Source: Aminobacter anthyllidis
Lineage (GTDB): Bacteria > Pseudomonadota > Alphaproteobacteria > Rhizobiales > Rhizobiaceae
Direction of reading: 5' to 3'
NCBI RefSeq assembly: GCF_018555685.1
Contig: NZ_JAFLWW010000004.1
Coordinates: forward strand, 310,001-374,000
DNA length: 64,000 nt
Shown one piece after another: positions 10,783 through 19,271 of the stretch; within the stretch, counting starts at the first letter, position 1; the number at the start of each line of letters is the position of its first letter. The translations under genes were made by a program, and so were the position numbers. The notes under the pieces were generated by a model. It saw only the letters and a list, made by a program, of their open reading frames with translations, had not been told where the DNA came from and ran no database searches.

Positions 10783-13106
10783 GACTTGCCCGTGGGTGCC
10801 GTCGCCGCGGCGCGGGCCAGGTTGTTCACATACTGACCGCGAGCCGAATGATACTGCTTCGGCCAGGCTTGCTCGGCATAGCCGATCTTTGCCGCCTCAT
10901 GCATGACGAAGGACGGGTCGGCGAGATGCGGGCGGGCGACAGCGCAGAGGTCGGCGCGGCCGGCGGCGATGATCGAATTGGCATGATCGGCTTCCGAGAT
11001 CGCACCGACAGCGATGGTGGGCACCTGGATCTCGTTGCGGATCTTGTCTGAGAACGGCGTCTGGAACAGGCGGCCGTAGACCGGCTGCTCTTCCTTCACC
11101 ACCTGGCCCGACGAGCAGTCGATCATGTCGGCGCCGGCGTCCTTGAACATCTGGGCGAAGATCGCGGCGTCCTCTGGCGTGTTACCGCCTTCGTACCAAT
11201 CATGAGTCGACAGGCGCACCGAGATCGGCTTGTCCTCAGGCCAGACGGCACGAATGGCGCGGAACACCTCGAGCGGATAGCGGGCGCGGTTATCGTGGCT
11301 GCCGCCATATTCGTCGTCGCGCAAATTGGTCAGCGGCGACAGGAAGGACGACAGCAGGTAGCCGTGAGCGGCGTGCAGCTCGAGGATGTCGAAGCCGAGG
11401 TCGCGGGCGCGCTCCGTGGCGCTGACGAAGTCGGTCAGGACTCGGTCCATATCCTGCCGCGTCATGGCGCGCGGCATTTCAGAATGCTTGAGATAGGGCA
11501 GCGCCGACGCCGAAATCAGCGGCCAGCCGCCTGAGGCCACCGGCTGGTCAATGCCTTCCCAGGCGAGCTTGGTCGCGCCCTTGCGGCCGGCATGGCCGAT
11601 CTGGATGCCGATCTTGGCCTGGGTCTGGTTATGGACGAAATCGACCATGCGCCTGAAGGCCGTGGCCTGCTCGTCATTCCACAGGCCGAGGCAGCCCGGC
11701 GTGATGCGCGCGTCCGGCGACACGCAGGTCATCTCCGGGAAGACAAGCGCTGCCCCGCCCATGGCGCGCGCGCCGATATGGACGAGGTGGAAGTCGTCGG
11801 GCAGACCGTCGGTTGCCGAATACATCGCCATCGGCGACATGACGATGCGGTTCTTCAGCGTCAGCCCGCGAATGGTGAAGGGCGTAAACATCGGCGGCGG
11901 CACCGAGCCGTTGGGTGCAGGGCTCACGCCTGCACGTTCGGCGAACCAGCGTTCGAAGCCCTCGAGCCAGTTCTTGTCGCGCAGGCGCAAATTCTCGTGG
12001 CTGATGCGCTGCGAGCGCGTCAGCATCGAATACATGAACTGCTCAGGTTCGAGCGTGTCGGCGTAGCGCGTGCCGACGACTTCGAACCACTCCATGGCGT
12101 TGCGCGCCGCATTCTGGATGCGTGCAACGTCGACCCGGCGCACGTCCTCGTAGGCCGAAAGCACGGCCGGGATGCTGGCCTTGTCGTGGCCGATGATGTC
12201 GAACTGGCGCGTCAGTTCGATGGCGTCGTCGATGGCGAGCTTGGTGCCCGAACCGATGGCGAAATGGGCGGTATGGGCGCTATCGCCCATCAAAACGACG
12301 TGGCTTTGGCCGTTGAAATGGCTCCACTTGTCGCAGATCAGGCGACCGAAGTTCAGCCATGCCGAGCCGCGCAGATGGCGCGCATTGGTCATCAGCTTGT
12401 GGCCCTCGAGCGTGCCGGCAAACAGCTTCTCGCAAAACGCGATCGACTGGTCCTGGTCCATCTCGTCAATGCCATGCGCCTTGAACACCTCGTCGGTGGT
12501 TTCGACGATGAAGGTCGAGGTGTTGTCGTCGAAACGATAGATGTGCGCCTGGAACCAGCCGTGTTCGGTGCGCTGGAAATCGAAGGTGAAGGCGTCGAAG
12601 CGCTTGTCGGTGCCGAGCCAGATGTAGCGGTTCGGCCGCATCACCATGTCGGGCTTGAAGATGTCGGCGTATTTGTGCCGGATGCGCGAATTGACGCCAT
12701 CCGAAGAGATGATCAGGTCGGCGTCGGGGAAGTCCTGGTCGCCCTGAACGTCGGTCTCGAACACCAGCTCGACGCCAAGCTCGATGCAGCGTTCCTGCAG
12801 GATGTTGAGCATCTTCTTGCGGCCAATGCCGACGAAGCCGTGGCCGGTGGTGCGGATCTTGCGGCCTTTGAACACCAGCTCGATGTCGTCCCAGTGGTTG
12901 AAGGCGACTTCGATGGTTTCGGCCGTCTGCGGGTCCCACTGGCGCATTGACTGCATGGTAGCGTCGGAGAAGACCACACCCCAGCCGAAGGTGTCGAAGG
13001 GACGATTGCGCTCGACGACGGTGACCTGATGCGCGGGGTGCTGCTTCTTCATCAGCAGCGCGAAGTAGAGACCGGCCGGTCCGCCACCGATACAGACAAT
13101 GCGCAT
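10779..13106 (-). CDS. Fused flavin monooxygenase / old-yellow-enzyme-type reductase, 2-aminobenzoyl-CoA monooxygenase/reductase-like
   Basis: A 775-residue fusion. The N-terminal ~400 residues are an FAD aromatic hydroxylase with GGGPAGLY at 7-14 and [23 protein letters not shown]. From about residue 405 an old-yellow-enzyme domain follows, with [19 protein letters not shown] and [16 protein letters not shown]. This architecture is that of 2-aminobenzoyl-CoA monooxygenase/reductase from Azoarcus evansii; databases often label it salicylyl-CoA 5-hydroxylase/oxidoreductase. It would hydroxylate and then reduce the ring of 2-aminobenzoyl-CoA. The start ATG 13106 follows AGGAGGAGG. It is the first gene of the operon, and an 18-bp near-palindrome lies ~90 bp upstream. 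The substrate assignment rests on architecture plus the linked kynurenine and ligase genes. Confidence 0.87.
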   Translation of the reverse strand: MRIVCIGGGPAGLYFALLMKKQHPAHQVTVVERNRPFDTFGWGVVFSDATMQSMRQWDPQTAETIEVAFNHWDDIELVFKGRKIRTTGHGFVGIGRKKMLNILQERCIELGVELVFETDVQGDQDFPDADLIISSDGVNSRIRHKYADIFKPDMVMRPNRYIWLGTDKRFDAFTFDFQRTEHGWFQAHIYRFDDNTSTFIVETTDEVFKAHGIDEMDQDQSIAFCEKLFAGTLEGHKLMTNARHLRGSAWLNFGRLICDKWSHFNGQSHVVLMGDSAHTAHFAIGSGTKLAIDDAIELTRQFDIIGHDKASIPAVLSAYEDVRRVDVARIQNAARNAMEWFEVVGTRYADTLEPEQFMYSMLTRSQRISHENLRLRDKNWLEGFERWFAERAGVSPAPNGSVPPPMFTPFTIRGLTLKNRIVMSPMAMYSATDGLPDDFHLVHIGARAMGGAALVFPEMTCVSPDARITPGCLGLWNDEQATAFRRMVDFVHNQTQAKIGIQIGHAGRKGATKLAWEGIDQPVASGGWPLISASALPYLKHSEMPRAMTRQDMDRVLTDFVSATERARDLGFDILELHAAHGYLLSSFLSPLTNLRDDEYGGSHDNRARYPLEVFRAIRAVWPEDKPISVRLSTHDWYEGGNTPEDAAIFAQMFKDAGADMIDCSSGQVVKEEQPVYGRLFQTPFSDKIRNEIQVPTIAVGAISEADHANSIIAAGRADLCAVARPHLADPSFVMHEAAKIGYAEQAWPKQYHSARGQYVNNLARAAATAPTGKS

Positions 13107-13192
13107 GCCGTCCTCCTCCTGAAGCCGTTCGGCCAAGTGGACATGCGTGCCCGACCCTGACCATGGAAGGCACCATGGACGCTTTCCAAAAA

Positions 13193-13210
13193 AACTTCAA
13201 GCTTAAAGTT
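13193..13210. promoter_or_regulatory. Near-palindrome upstream of the monooxygenase operon, candidate MarR operator
   Basis: The 18 bases AACTTCAAGCTTAAAGTT form a palindrome with a single mismatched pair and lie 87-104 bp upstream of the monooxygenase ATG. A 16-base stretch within it matches 14 of 16 positions at 28869-28884 upstream of the formamidase gene, and a related core occurs at 15528-15535 upstream of the MarR gene. That pattern suggests one regulator binding all three. Confidence 0.65.
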
Positions 13211-13281
13211 GTTTTAGAAATGAGCGCAAAAGGCCCCCGGTCTGCGGGCGCACGACCGGGGCCATATAGGGCCTGAATGTA

Positions 13282-13830
13282 CTAACGCGACAGGTAAGTC
13301 GCGGTATCCACGAGTTCGCCATAGCCGAAGGCGATCGCGGCCATGACGGCGTCGTGGACCTGAGCGGCAGCCACGGTCTTGCCGTTGAATTCGAGATCCC
13401 GCGTGGCGCAGGCGTCATGGACGACGGTCGCCTTGTAGCCGAAATCCGCTGCGGCACGGGTGGCGCCTTCGACGCACATGTGGCTCATCGCGCCGACGAT
13501 GACCACTTCCTCGATGCCCTTGGCGTCCAGCGTCGCCTTGAGGTCGGTTTCGCGGAACGAATTGACGTAGTTCTTGGTGATGACCTTCTCGCCATCGGCC
13601 GGGGCGACAGTGGCGTTGATCTCGATGCCGTCGGTCCCGGGTGCGAAGATCGGCGCGTCCGCGCCCTTGGAGACATGACGGACGTGGATGACGGTGTCGC
13701 CCTTGGCGCGTGCCGACTCGATGACGCGGGCGGCGTTTTCAGTTGCCTTCTCGATGCCGACGAGTGGCATGCGGCCGCCGGGAAAATATTCGTTCTGCAT
13801 GTCGATGGCGATAACCGCGCGCTTGCTCAT
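13282..13830 (-). CDS. Isochorismatase-family cysteine hydrolase
   Basis: A 182-residue hydrolase of the isochorismatase/nicotinamidase superfamily. The catalytic triad is visible as Asp in AVIAIDMQNEY, Lys in ITKNYVNSF and Cys in SHMCVEGATRAA, where it is preceded by the usual GAM segment. Members hydrolyse amides or vinyl ethers such as nicotinamide, ureido acids or isochorismate, and the substrate here is unknown. The start ATG 13830 is the first good one. The gene is divergent from the GlxA-type regulator, with ~105 bp between the starts, so that regulator is the likely controller, as is common for this pair. Confidence 0.88.
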   Translation of the reverse strand: MSKRAVIAIDMQNEYFPGGRMPLVGIEKATENAARVIESARAKGDTVIHVRHVSKGADAPIFAPGTDGIEINATVAPADGEKVITKNYVNSFRETDLKATLDAKGIEEVVIVGAMSHMCVEGATRAAADFGYKATVVHDACATRDLEFNGKTVAAAQVHDAVMAAIAFGYGELVDTATYLSR

Positions 13831-13935
13831 GTCCCTGATGCCTTTGCTGTTGGGAAGGATGTTGCACGGAAGATGCAATGGATTATGGTGCCGGCCCATT
13901 GGCGATATCGACATAACAAGGGGTGATTTCGACAA

Positions 13936-14910
13936 ATGGCAAATTCCGGCGTCATCGAGATCGGGCTGGTGTTCTACCCCGGCGCACAGATGTCGGCGGT
14001 GCTCGGCATGACCGATCTGTTCGAGCTCGCCAACCGCACCGCCGCACGCAAGAGCCAAGGTGCGCCGGCGAAGCAGCTGCGCGCCAGTCACTGGCGGGCG
14101 GAGCATCCGGGACGCGTGCCTGTACGGGTGTTCGACAGCCATCCGAATGCTTCAGGTGTGCCCGAGGTCTACGTCGTGCCGCCGGCGCTCGGCGATCCGA
14201 TTTCGCGGGAGGCAGTCGCTGCTCTCGCCGGCTGGCTGCGCGAGCGCCACGGTGCCGGCAGCGTGCTGGCATCGGTCTGCGCCGGTGCCTTCGTGCTTGG
14301 CGAAACCGGGTTGCTGGCCGGGCGCTCGGTGACAACGAACTGGGTCTATGACGAGGCGTTCAGGGTACGCTTCCCTGCAGCGAAGCTCGATACCGACAGG
14401 CTGCTCATCGACGATGGCGACATCATCACGGCCGGCAGCCTGATGGCCTGGACCGATCTTGGCCTCAGGCTGGTCGACCGCTTCCTCGGGCCGACCGTGA
14501 TGATCGAGACGGCCCGGATTCTGGCGCTCGATCCGCCCGGGCGCGAACAGCGCTACTACAGCGCCTTCGCGCCGCGGCTCAGCCATGGCGATGCGGCCAT
14601 CCTCAAGGTGCAGCACTGGCTGCAGGCGGGCGAAGGCAGGGAGCTGAACCTCAATGTGCTGGCATCGTTGGCGGGCCTGGAGGAGCGCACCTTCCTGCGC
14701 CGCTTCCAGAAAGCGACTGGCCTGACGACAACCGAGTATGGCCAGCGCCTGCGCGTCGGCAAGGCGCGAGAATTGCTGCAGTTCACCACGCAGTCGGTCG
14801 ACAAGGTGGCGTGGGAGGTAGGCTACGGCGATCCCGGCGCGTTCCGCAAGGTCTTTGCCCGCATCGTCGGCCTGACGCCCAGCGACTATCGCGCCCGATT
14901 TCGCGCGTAG
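13936..14910 (+). CDS. GlxA-family transcriptional regulator (DJ-1/PfpI domain plus AraC-type HTH)
   Basis: A 324-residue regulator. Residues ~8-190 form a DJ-1/PfpI-like domain with the nucleophile-elbow segment [15 protein letters not shown]. The C-terminal ~100 residues are an AraC-type double helix-turn-helix, with [27 protein letters not shown] and [32 protein letters not shown]. The N-terminal fold usually senses a small molecule. It is divergent from the isochorismatase gene and likely controls it. Its end lies 7 bases from the convergent MarR gene. Confidence 0.9.
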   Translation: MANSGVIEIGLVFYPGAQMSAVLGMTDLFELANRTAARKSQGAPAKQLRASHWRAEHPGRVPVRVFDSHPNASGVPEVYVVPPALGDPISREAVAALAGWLRERHGAGSVLASVCAGAFVLGETGLLAGRSVTTNWVYDEAFRVRFPAAKLDTDRLLIDDGDIITAGSLMAWTDLGLRLVDRFLGPTVMIETARILALDPPGREQRYYSAFAPRLSHGDAAILKVQHWLQAGEGRELNLNVLASLAGLEERTFLRRFQKATGLTTTEYGQRLRVGKARELLQFTTQSVDKVAWEVGYGDPGAFRKVFARIVGLTPSDYRARFRA

Positions 14911-14917
14911 CGCGCGA

Positions 14918-15442
14918 CTAGGCACCCTTGGCGAGCGACGCGACGATCGAGCGTTTCAGCTTGCCAAGTTCATCGAGCAGGATCCCGCCGTCCTTGGCCG
15001 TCAGCGTGCCAAACAGATCGGCGATCCATTCGGCGTGCGCCGCAGCCATCTTCTCGAACTCGGCGCGACCGAAGGGCGTCAGCGCGATGATCTGGACGCG
15101 GCGGTCGGTGGACGAGGTGGTGCGGCTGATGTGGCCGCTCTCGGCGAGGCGCTCAACCAACACGGTGATGTTACCGGGCGACACCATCATGCGCTTGGAC
15201 ACTTCGCCCAGCACCATGCCGTCGGGCGCGCGTTCGAGCTGCGCCATCAGGTCGAAGCGGGGCAGGGTGGAATCGAACTCTTCGCGCAGGCGCCGGCGCA
15301 CCTCTGTTTCAACCAGCGTCGAACAGGTAAGCAGGCGCAACCACAGGCGCAGTTCGGTGCCGTGGTCGGCGGGTGCTTCCAGCACCTTCGTCTCGCCGTC
15401 CACCCATCCGCCGGCATTCGCCGCTTCCTTGCGCTCATCCAT
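14918..15442 (-). CDS. MarR-family transcriptional regulator
   Basis: A 174-residue winged-helix regulator. The HTH region is LGEVSKRMMVSPGNITVLVERLAESGHISR at about residues 80-110, and the wing is SSTDRRVQIIALTPFGRAEF. MarR-type proteins often repress aromatic-degradation genes and release DNA on binding the aryl-CoA. The gene sits between the monooxygenase operon and the kynureninase block. A CAAGCTTG-centred palindrome related to those upstream of the monooxygenase and formamidase genes lies ~85 bp upstream of its start, which is consistent with autoregulation. It is therefore my best candidate for the regulator of the aminobenzoyl-CoA genes. The link is inferred. Confidence 0.9.
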   Translation of the reverse strand: MDERKEAANAGGWVDGETKVLEAPADHGTELRLWLRLLTCSTLVETEVRRRLREEFDSTLPRFDLMAQLERAPDGMVLGEVSKRMMVSPGNITVLVERLAESGHISRTTSSTDRRVQIIALTPFGRAEFEKMAAAHAEWIADLFGTLTAKDGGILLDELGKLKRSIVASLAKGA

Positions 15443-15522
15443 CTGCTATCTGGTCTTCCTCGCCACGTGGATCGGAGAACAAGCCGATCCGACCGGGCAT
15501 TTGTAGTGCCGTTTCGCGTGAT

Positions 15523-15540
15523 AGTACAAGCTTGAAAGGT
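15523..15540. promoter_or_regulatory. Candidate MarR operator upstream of marR
   Basis: The bases TAGTACAAGCTTGAAAGG centre on a perfect 8-bp palindrome (CAAGCTTG, 15528-15535) and lie 81-98 bp upstream of the MarR start. The right half, read on the minus strand, is CCTTTCAAG, resembling the TTCAAG half-sites at 13193 and 28869. The left half matches less well, so this is the weakest of the three copies. Confidence 0.5.
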
Positions 15541-16509
15541 TCAGGCGTCCGGGATGCCACCCGTCAGGACCGTCGAATAGTCTTCGGCGTCGATGTTGCC
15601 GCCCGAAACAACGCAGACGACATTGCCGGTGGCATGCTCACTGGCAAGAGCGGCGGCCAGCGAGGCGGCGCCCGCACCCTCTGCCACCACCTTGGATTTG
15701 CCGAACAACAGCCGCATCGCGGCGGTCACCTGGTCGAGGCTGACTGTGACGGCACCGCCGATCAACTCGCGTGCCACCGGCCAGAGTTGCGGCACCAGCG
15801 ACGGGCCGCCGATGCTTTTGATGAAAGAAGGGCGCGTCTCGATGTCGACGATGCGACCGGCCGCAAGTGCGGCCGTCACTGGCGCCGCGTTCTCGTCCTC
15901 GACGGCAAAGACCTTCGTATCGGGCCGCAGTGCCTTCACAGCGCTGGCGACACCAGTGGTCATGCTGCCGCCGCCAAAAGGCGTGAGCACCACGTCGACA
16001 TCGGGCAGGTCTTCGATGATTTCCATGCCGATCGAGCCGTTGCCTGATAGCACCGCCTGATCGGTGACCGGATTGATCAGCAGTTCTGGAAAATCGGGCC
16101 GGTCAGCGCCGATGATGTACTGCCACCATGTCTCCATGGAGATGAAGCGGACATCCCCGCCGAGGCGGCGCACGCCTGATATCTTGGTCTGCGGGGCACC
16201 GGAATACATGTAGGCCGCCATCGGCACGCCCAACTTGTTAGCGGCCCAGGCCATGCCATAGGCCATGTTGCCGGAGCTTGTGGTGGCGACGCCATTGGCG
16301 AGCGCATCGGCATCACGAGACAGAAGCGCGTTGAGCGCCGGCCTCAGCTTGAAAGCGCCGATCGGCGACAGCGTTTCAAGCTTGAGGAAGATCTGCCGGT
16401 CGGGCAGGCCGAGGTCGAGGCGGACAAGCGGCGTGCGCGGAACATACGGCGCGATCCGGGCGCGGGCAGCGGCGATCTCGTCCAGTGTCGGGCGGTAGGG
16501 AGCGGTCAT
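15541..16509 (-). CDS. PLP-dependent serine/threonine dehydratase-like enzyme
   Basis: A 322-residue fold-type II PLP enzyme resembling catabolic threonine/serine dehydratases without a C-terminal ACT domain. The PLP Lys lies in LSPIGAFKLRPALNALL, the substrate loop is TTSSGNMAYGMAWAAN and the phosphate-binding glycines are in TPFGGGSMTTG. It would deaminate a hydroxy amino acid or racemise it. The start overlaps the stop of the GntR gene (16506-16509), so the two form an operon that diverges from the TrpX-like transporter and kynureninase. Its link to tryptophan metabolism is positional only. The usual Ser-x-Lys motif is replaced by Ala-Phe-Lys next to the Gly, which deserves an alignment. 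Confidence 0.85.
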   Translation of the reverse strand: MTAPYRPTLDEIAAARARIAPYVPRTPLVRLDLGLPDRQIFLKLETLSPIGAFKLRPALNALLSRDADALANGVATTSSGNMAYGMAWAANKLGVPMAAYMYSGAPQTKISGVRRLGGDVRFISMETWWQYIIGADRPDFPELLINPVTDQAVLSGNGSIGMEIIEDLPDVDVVLTPFGGGSMTTGVASAVKALRPDTKVFAVEDENAAPVTAALAAGRIVDIETRPSFIKSIGGPSLVPQLWPVARELIGGAVTVSLDQVTAAMRLLFGKSKVVAEGAGAASLAAALASEHATGNVVCVVSGGNIDAEDYSTVLTGGIPDA

Positions 16510-17285
16510 TCGGCAGCCGATTTCGATCGCAGGCTGCCGGCGCGCGCGGCATGCTTGTTGCCGCTGTAGTCCTCGGTGTGGACATAGACATGCAGCGTGT
16601 AGCCGATGTGGTCGATCATCAGCGCTTTCGCCTTGTCGAGATCGCGGTCGAGCGCGGCCTCCATAAGGGAGGTGTGCGGTCCGATCGACTGTGCTTCGCC
16701 CAGTGCGGCCATCGCTTCTTCGTAGCCTTGCTTCTGGCCTTCGGCCGCTCGAAGCGTTGGCGCCAGACCGAGAAAACGATGGTGGCGGCGCAACTGGTCG
16801 GAGATCGTCGAACGGAAGCGCAGCAGCCAGTTCGACGTCGCGGCGCTCAGGAGCGCCGAATGGAACGCTTCGTGCTTTTCGTCCCAGTCATCGACGGAGG
16901 AGTCGGAAGGATCCTCGACTGCGGTCTTGCAGCGCGACAAGCGATAATGCGCTGTCACGACAGCCTCTTCCCAGTCGCTGCCGCCCTTTTCGATCGATTC
17001 CAGCAGAAGCGGCAGTTCGACCACCATCCTGGCTCTCGCCAGGTCTTCCAGTTCCTGGCGCGAAACGGAGGCCACGGTGAAACCGCGATTGGAGATCGCT
17101 GTCACCAGCCGCTCGGCCTCCAGCCGCGACAGCGCCTCGCGCAGGGGGGTCCAGCCGACGCCATAGGCAGTGCGCAGCGCGCTCAGCTTCAGCGGCGCGC
17201 CTGGCATCAGCCGGGTGGTCAGGATATCGCGCCGCAGCAGCCGGTATGCCGCTTCCGTCTTGGTCGAGTGCTCGTCGTCCTGCAT
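16506..17285 (-). CDS. GntR-family regulator with FCD domain
   Basis: A 259-residue regulator. The N-terminal winged helix spans residues ~12-75 (ILTTRLMPGAPLKLSALRTAYGVGWTPLREALSRLEAERLVTAISNRGF). An all-helical FCD ligand-binding domain follows, with the metal/ligand-type His and Asp residues (DEKHEAFHSALL, HTSLMEAALDRD). The start is ATG 17285. It is divergent from the TrpX-like/kynureninase operon. Two 12-bp copies of ATTATATAT[C/A]AT lie in the shared promoter region (17312-17323 and 17341-17352). It probably represses both its own operon and the transporter/kynureninase genes, perhaps responding to kynurenine or a related compound. Confidence 0.9.
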   Translation of the reverse strand: MQDDEHSTKTEAAYRLLRRDILTTRLMPGAPLKLSALRTAYGVGWTPLREALSRLEAERLVTAISNRGFTVASVSRQELEDLARARMVVELPLLLESIEKGGSDWEEAVVTAHYRLSRCKTAVEDPSDSSVDDWDEKHEAFHSALLSAATSNWLLRFRSTISDQLRRHHRFLGLAPTLRAAEGQKQGYEEAMAALGEAQSIGPHTSLMEAALDRDLDKAKALMIDHIGYTLHVYVHTEDYSGNKHAARAGSLRSKSAAE

Positions 17286-17311
17286 CGCTATCCGTTCCTG
17301 TCTGCCGCAAA

Positions 17312-17352
17312 ATTATATATCATGGGCGCATGTGGCAAGAATTATATATAAT
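17312..17352. promoter_or_regulatory. Tandem AT-rich operators in the GntR / transporter divergent promoter
   Basis: ATTATATATCAT at 17312-17323 and ATTATATATAAT at 17341-17352 agree at 11 of 12 bases and start 29 bp apart. The second is a perfect palindrome and ends 2 bases before a TTGACA hexamer. In an otherwise GC-rich stretch between divergent genes they are strong candidates for the binding sites of the adjacent GntR protein. Confidence 0.65.
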
Positions 17353-17354
17353 GT

Positions 17355-17383
17355 TTGACAGACCCCTTCGGACTGCTCATGAT
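17355..17383 (+). promoter_or_regulatory. Sigma70-type promoter for the TrpX-like/kynureninase operon
   Basis: TTGACA (17355-17360) is followed after 17 bases by CATGAT (17378-17383), a 4-of-6 match to the -10 consensus, about 52 bases before the ATG at 17436. The AT-rich operator abuts the -35 element, so a bound repressor would block polymerase. Confidence 0.5.
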
Positions 17384-17435
17384 TACCCCATGCCGTCGTT
17401 CCGTGAGCGGCGCTTGTCAAATCTGGGAGGAATAG

Positions 17436-18422
17436 ATGAGAAATTTGAAGTCCGGTCTGATGTCGGGTCTGGTTCTGGCTGGCGCTCTCGCCGTCAGCCT
17501 CGGTGCCGCCGTCGCTGATCCGATCAAGATCGGCATTGCCAATTTCGGTGAACATCCGCAGCTCAACGCAGCCGTCGCCGGCTTCAAGAAGGCGCTGGCT
17601 GACAATGGCTATGTCGACGGCAAGGACGTCGTCTACACTGAGAGCCACACCAATTTTGATGCGTCGCTGGTTCCCCAGATGATCGCCAAGCTGCAGGCTG
17701 AACAGCCCAAGCTGATCTACACCGTCACCACCCCTGTGTCGCAGATCGCCAAGAAGGCGCTCGCCGGCTCAGGCATTTCCATCGTCTTCTCCGCAGTGAC
17801 CGACCCGGTCGCCGCCAAGCTGGTTCCGTCGTGGGAAGCCGGCGACGAAGGCATGACCGGCGCCACCGATCTCCAGGACGTCAAGGCGGTGATGGAATTC
17901 ACCAAGAAGCTTTTGCCAAACGCCAAGCGTTTCGGCGTGCCTTACAATCCAGGTGAAGCCAACGACGTCGCCCTGGTCGAGAAGATCAAGGAAGCGGCAC
18001 CTGCCGCAGGCTTCGAAGTCGTCGAAGTCGGTATCGACAATGTCAACGACATCCAGCAGCGCATCGCTTCGCTGGCTGGCAAGGTCGACGTGATCTACGG
18101 CCCGACTTCGAACCTGATCCAGCCGGCGATCCCGGCCGTCTCGGCGGCAGCGCGCCAGGCCGGCATTCCGGTCGTCAATGCCGACGACAATGCCGTGCGT
18201 GACGGCGTCGTGCCGGCAAGCTTCGCGGTGAACTACGAGCAGGTCGGCATCAACGCTGGCAAGATCGCCGCCGAAATCCTGAAGGGCAAGGACCCCAAGA
18301 CCATCGCGCCTTCGCGCCCGGCCTATGAGGACCACGCCGCGATGATCTCGAAGAAGGCGATGGCGGCATTCGGCATCGAAATCCCGGCTTCGCTGGCTGA
18401 TTGCGGCTGCATCGTCGAGTAA
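17436..18422 (+). CDS. ABC transporter substrate-binding protein, TrpX-like
   Basis: A 328-residue secreted binding protein of the ABC_sub_bind (TrpX) family. A signal peptide covers about residues 1-26 (positively charged start, GLVLAGALAVSLGAAVA). The mature protein has the two-lobed pattern KIGIANFGEHPQLNAAVAGFKKAL ... TDPVAAKLV ... GVPYNPGEAN ... IYGPTSNLIQ. In Streptococcus the homologous system imports tryptophan. Here the system shares an operon with kynureninase, so tryptophan, kynurenine or a similar compound is the likely ligand. The start follows GGGAGGA. A strong hairpin just after the stop would make this gene more highly expressed than the downstream membrane parts. Confidence 0.88.
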   Translation: MRNLKSGLMSGLVLAGALAVSLGAAVADPIKIGIANFGEHPQLNAAVAGFKKALADNGYVDGKDVVYTESHTNFDASLVPQMIAKLQAEQPKLIYTVTTPVSQIAKKALAGSGISIVFSAVTDPVAAKLVPSWEAGDEGMTGATDLQDVKAVMEFTKKLLPNAKRFGVPYNPGEANDVALVEKIKEAAPAAGFEVVEVGIDNVNDIQQRIASLAGKVDVIYGPTSNLIQPAIPAVSAAARQAGIPVVNADDNAVRDGVVPASFAVNYEQVGINAGKIAAEILKGKDPKTIAPSRPAYEDHAAMISKKAMAAFGIEIPASLADCGCIVE

Positions 18423-18442
18423 TCTTCAGCTTCGTCAAAACA

Positions 18443-18473
18443 GGTAACGGCGTCTTGGACGCCGTTACCTTTT
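18443..18473 (+). terminator. Partial terminator (attenuator) between binding protein and ATPase genes
   Basis: GGTAACGGCGTC (18443-18454) pairs perfectly with GACGCCGTTACC (18458-18469) around a 3-base loop, followed by TTTT. It lies inside the operon between the binding-protein stop and the ATPase start, a usual way to keep binding protein in excess. Confidence 0.75.
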
Positions 18474-18486
18474 CCGGGAGGGACGG

Positions 18487-19266
18487 ATGCTCGAAATCCG
18501 ATCTGCACGTAAAGTTTTCTACAAAGGTCAGGCCGACGAGAAAGTCGCGCTGGACGGCCTCAACCTCAAGCTTGCCACCGGTGAATTCGGCGTCGTCATC
18601 GGCTCCAACGGTGCCGGCAAGAGCAGCATGCTCAATGCCATTTCAGGCGCGCTGGTGCTCGATTCCGGCCAGGTCCTCATCAATGGCGACGATGTGACGG
18701 ACATGCCCGTCCACAAGCGTGCGATCCGCCTCGCGCGTGTCTTCCAGGACCCGATGAAAGGCACCGCCGCCTCGATGACGGTCGCCGAAAACATGCTGCT
18801 GGCCGATCTGCGGAGCAAGAAGCGCACCTTGCGCCAGGGCCTCAATGCCACTCGCCTTGCCACCTACAAGGAGCGGCTTGAACTCCTTGGCCTTGGCCTC
18901 GAGAACCGCCTCGACACCCGCGTCGAACTGCTTTCGGGCGGCCAGCGGCAGTCGCTGTCGCTGATCATGGCCGTTGGCGGCTCGCCGGATCTGCTCTTGC
19001 TCGACGAGCATACCGCAGCCCTTGATCCGCGCACTGCCGACATCGTCATGAAGGCGACCGTGCGTGCCGTCGAAGCACTGAAGCTCACCACCTTGATGGT
19101 GACCCACAACATGCAACATGCCGTCGATTTCGGTCACAGCGTCATCATGCTGGACGCCGGCAAGCTTCGGCTCGAAATCTCCGGCGAGGAAAAGGCCAAG
19201 GTCACTGTTGTCGACCTGATCGGCCATTTCTCCGTGAAAACCGACCGCATGTTGCTGGCGAGCTGA
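18487..19266 (+). CDS. ABC transporter ATP-binding protein of the TrpX-like system
   Basis: A 259-residue ATPase. Walker A is GSNGAGKSS near residues 39-47, the signature LSGGQRQSLSL near residue 147 and Walker B LLLLDEHTAALDP, with Glu replaced by the natural DEH variant seen in the family. An H-loop segment MVTHNMQHAVDFG follows. It powers the permease encoded 5 bases downstream. The start ATG 18487 follows GGGAGGGACGG. The protein fits the third component of TrpXYZ-like importers, where the ATPase is generally of branched-chain-amino-acid-transporter type. Confidence 0.9.
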   Translation: MLEIRSARKVFYKGQADEKVALDGLNLKLATGEFGVVIGSNGAGKSSMLNAISGALVLDSGQVLINGDDVTDMPVHKRAIRLARVFQDPMKGTAASMTVAENMLLADLRSKKRTLRQGLNATRLATYKERLELLGLGLENRLDTRVELLSGGQRQSLSLIMAVGGSPDLLLLDEHTAALDPRTADIVMKATVRAVEALKLTTLMVTHNMQHAVDFGHSVIMLDAGKLRLEISGEEKAKVTVVDLIGHFSVKTDRMLLAS

Positions 19267-19271
19267 TCATC

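Noticed and set aside
11592-12950. A 452-codon plus-strand frame inside the fused monooxygenase gene
   Set aside because: Antisense shadow of a clearly functional gene with intact FAD motifs; the translation shows no recognisable fold.
10779-13106. Reading the fused enzyme as a salicylyl-CoA 5-hydroxylase
   Set aside because: Automatic annotations often use that name, but the old-yellow-enzyme fusion and the linked kynurenine genes fit 2-aminobenzoyl-CoA better. The alternative is kept only as a caveat.
13191-13215. The A- and T-rich block here as an intrinsic terminator for the isochorismatase gene
   Set aside because: It is symmetric around AAGCTT with weak stem pairing, recurs at other promoters, and so fits an operator rather than a terminator.
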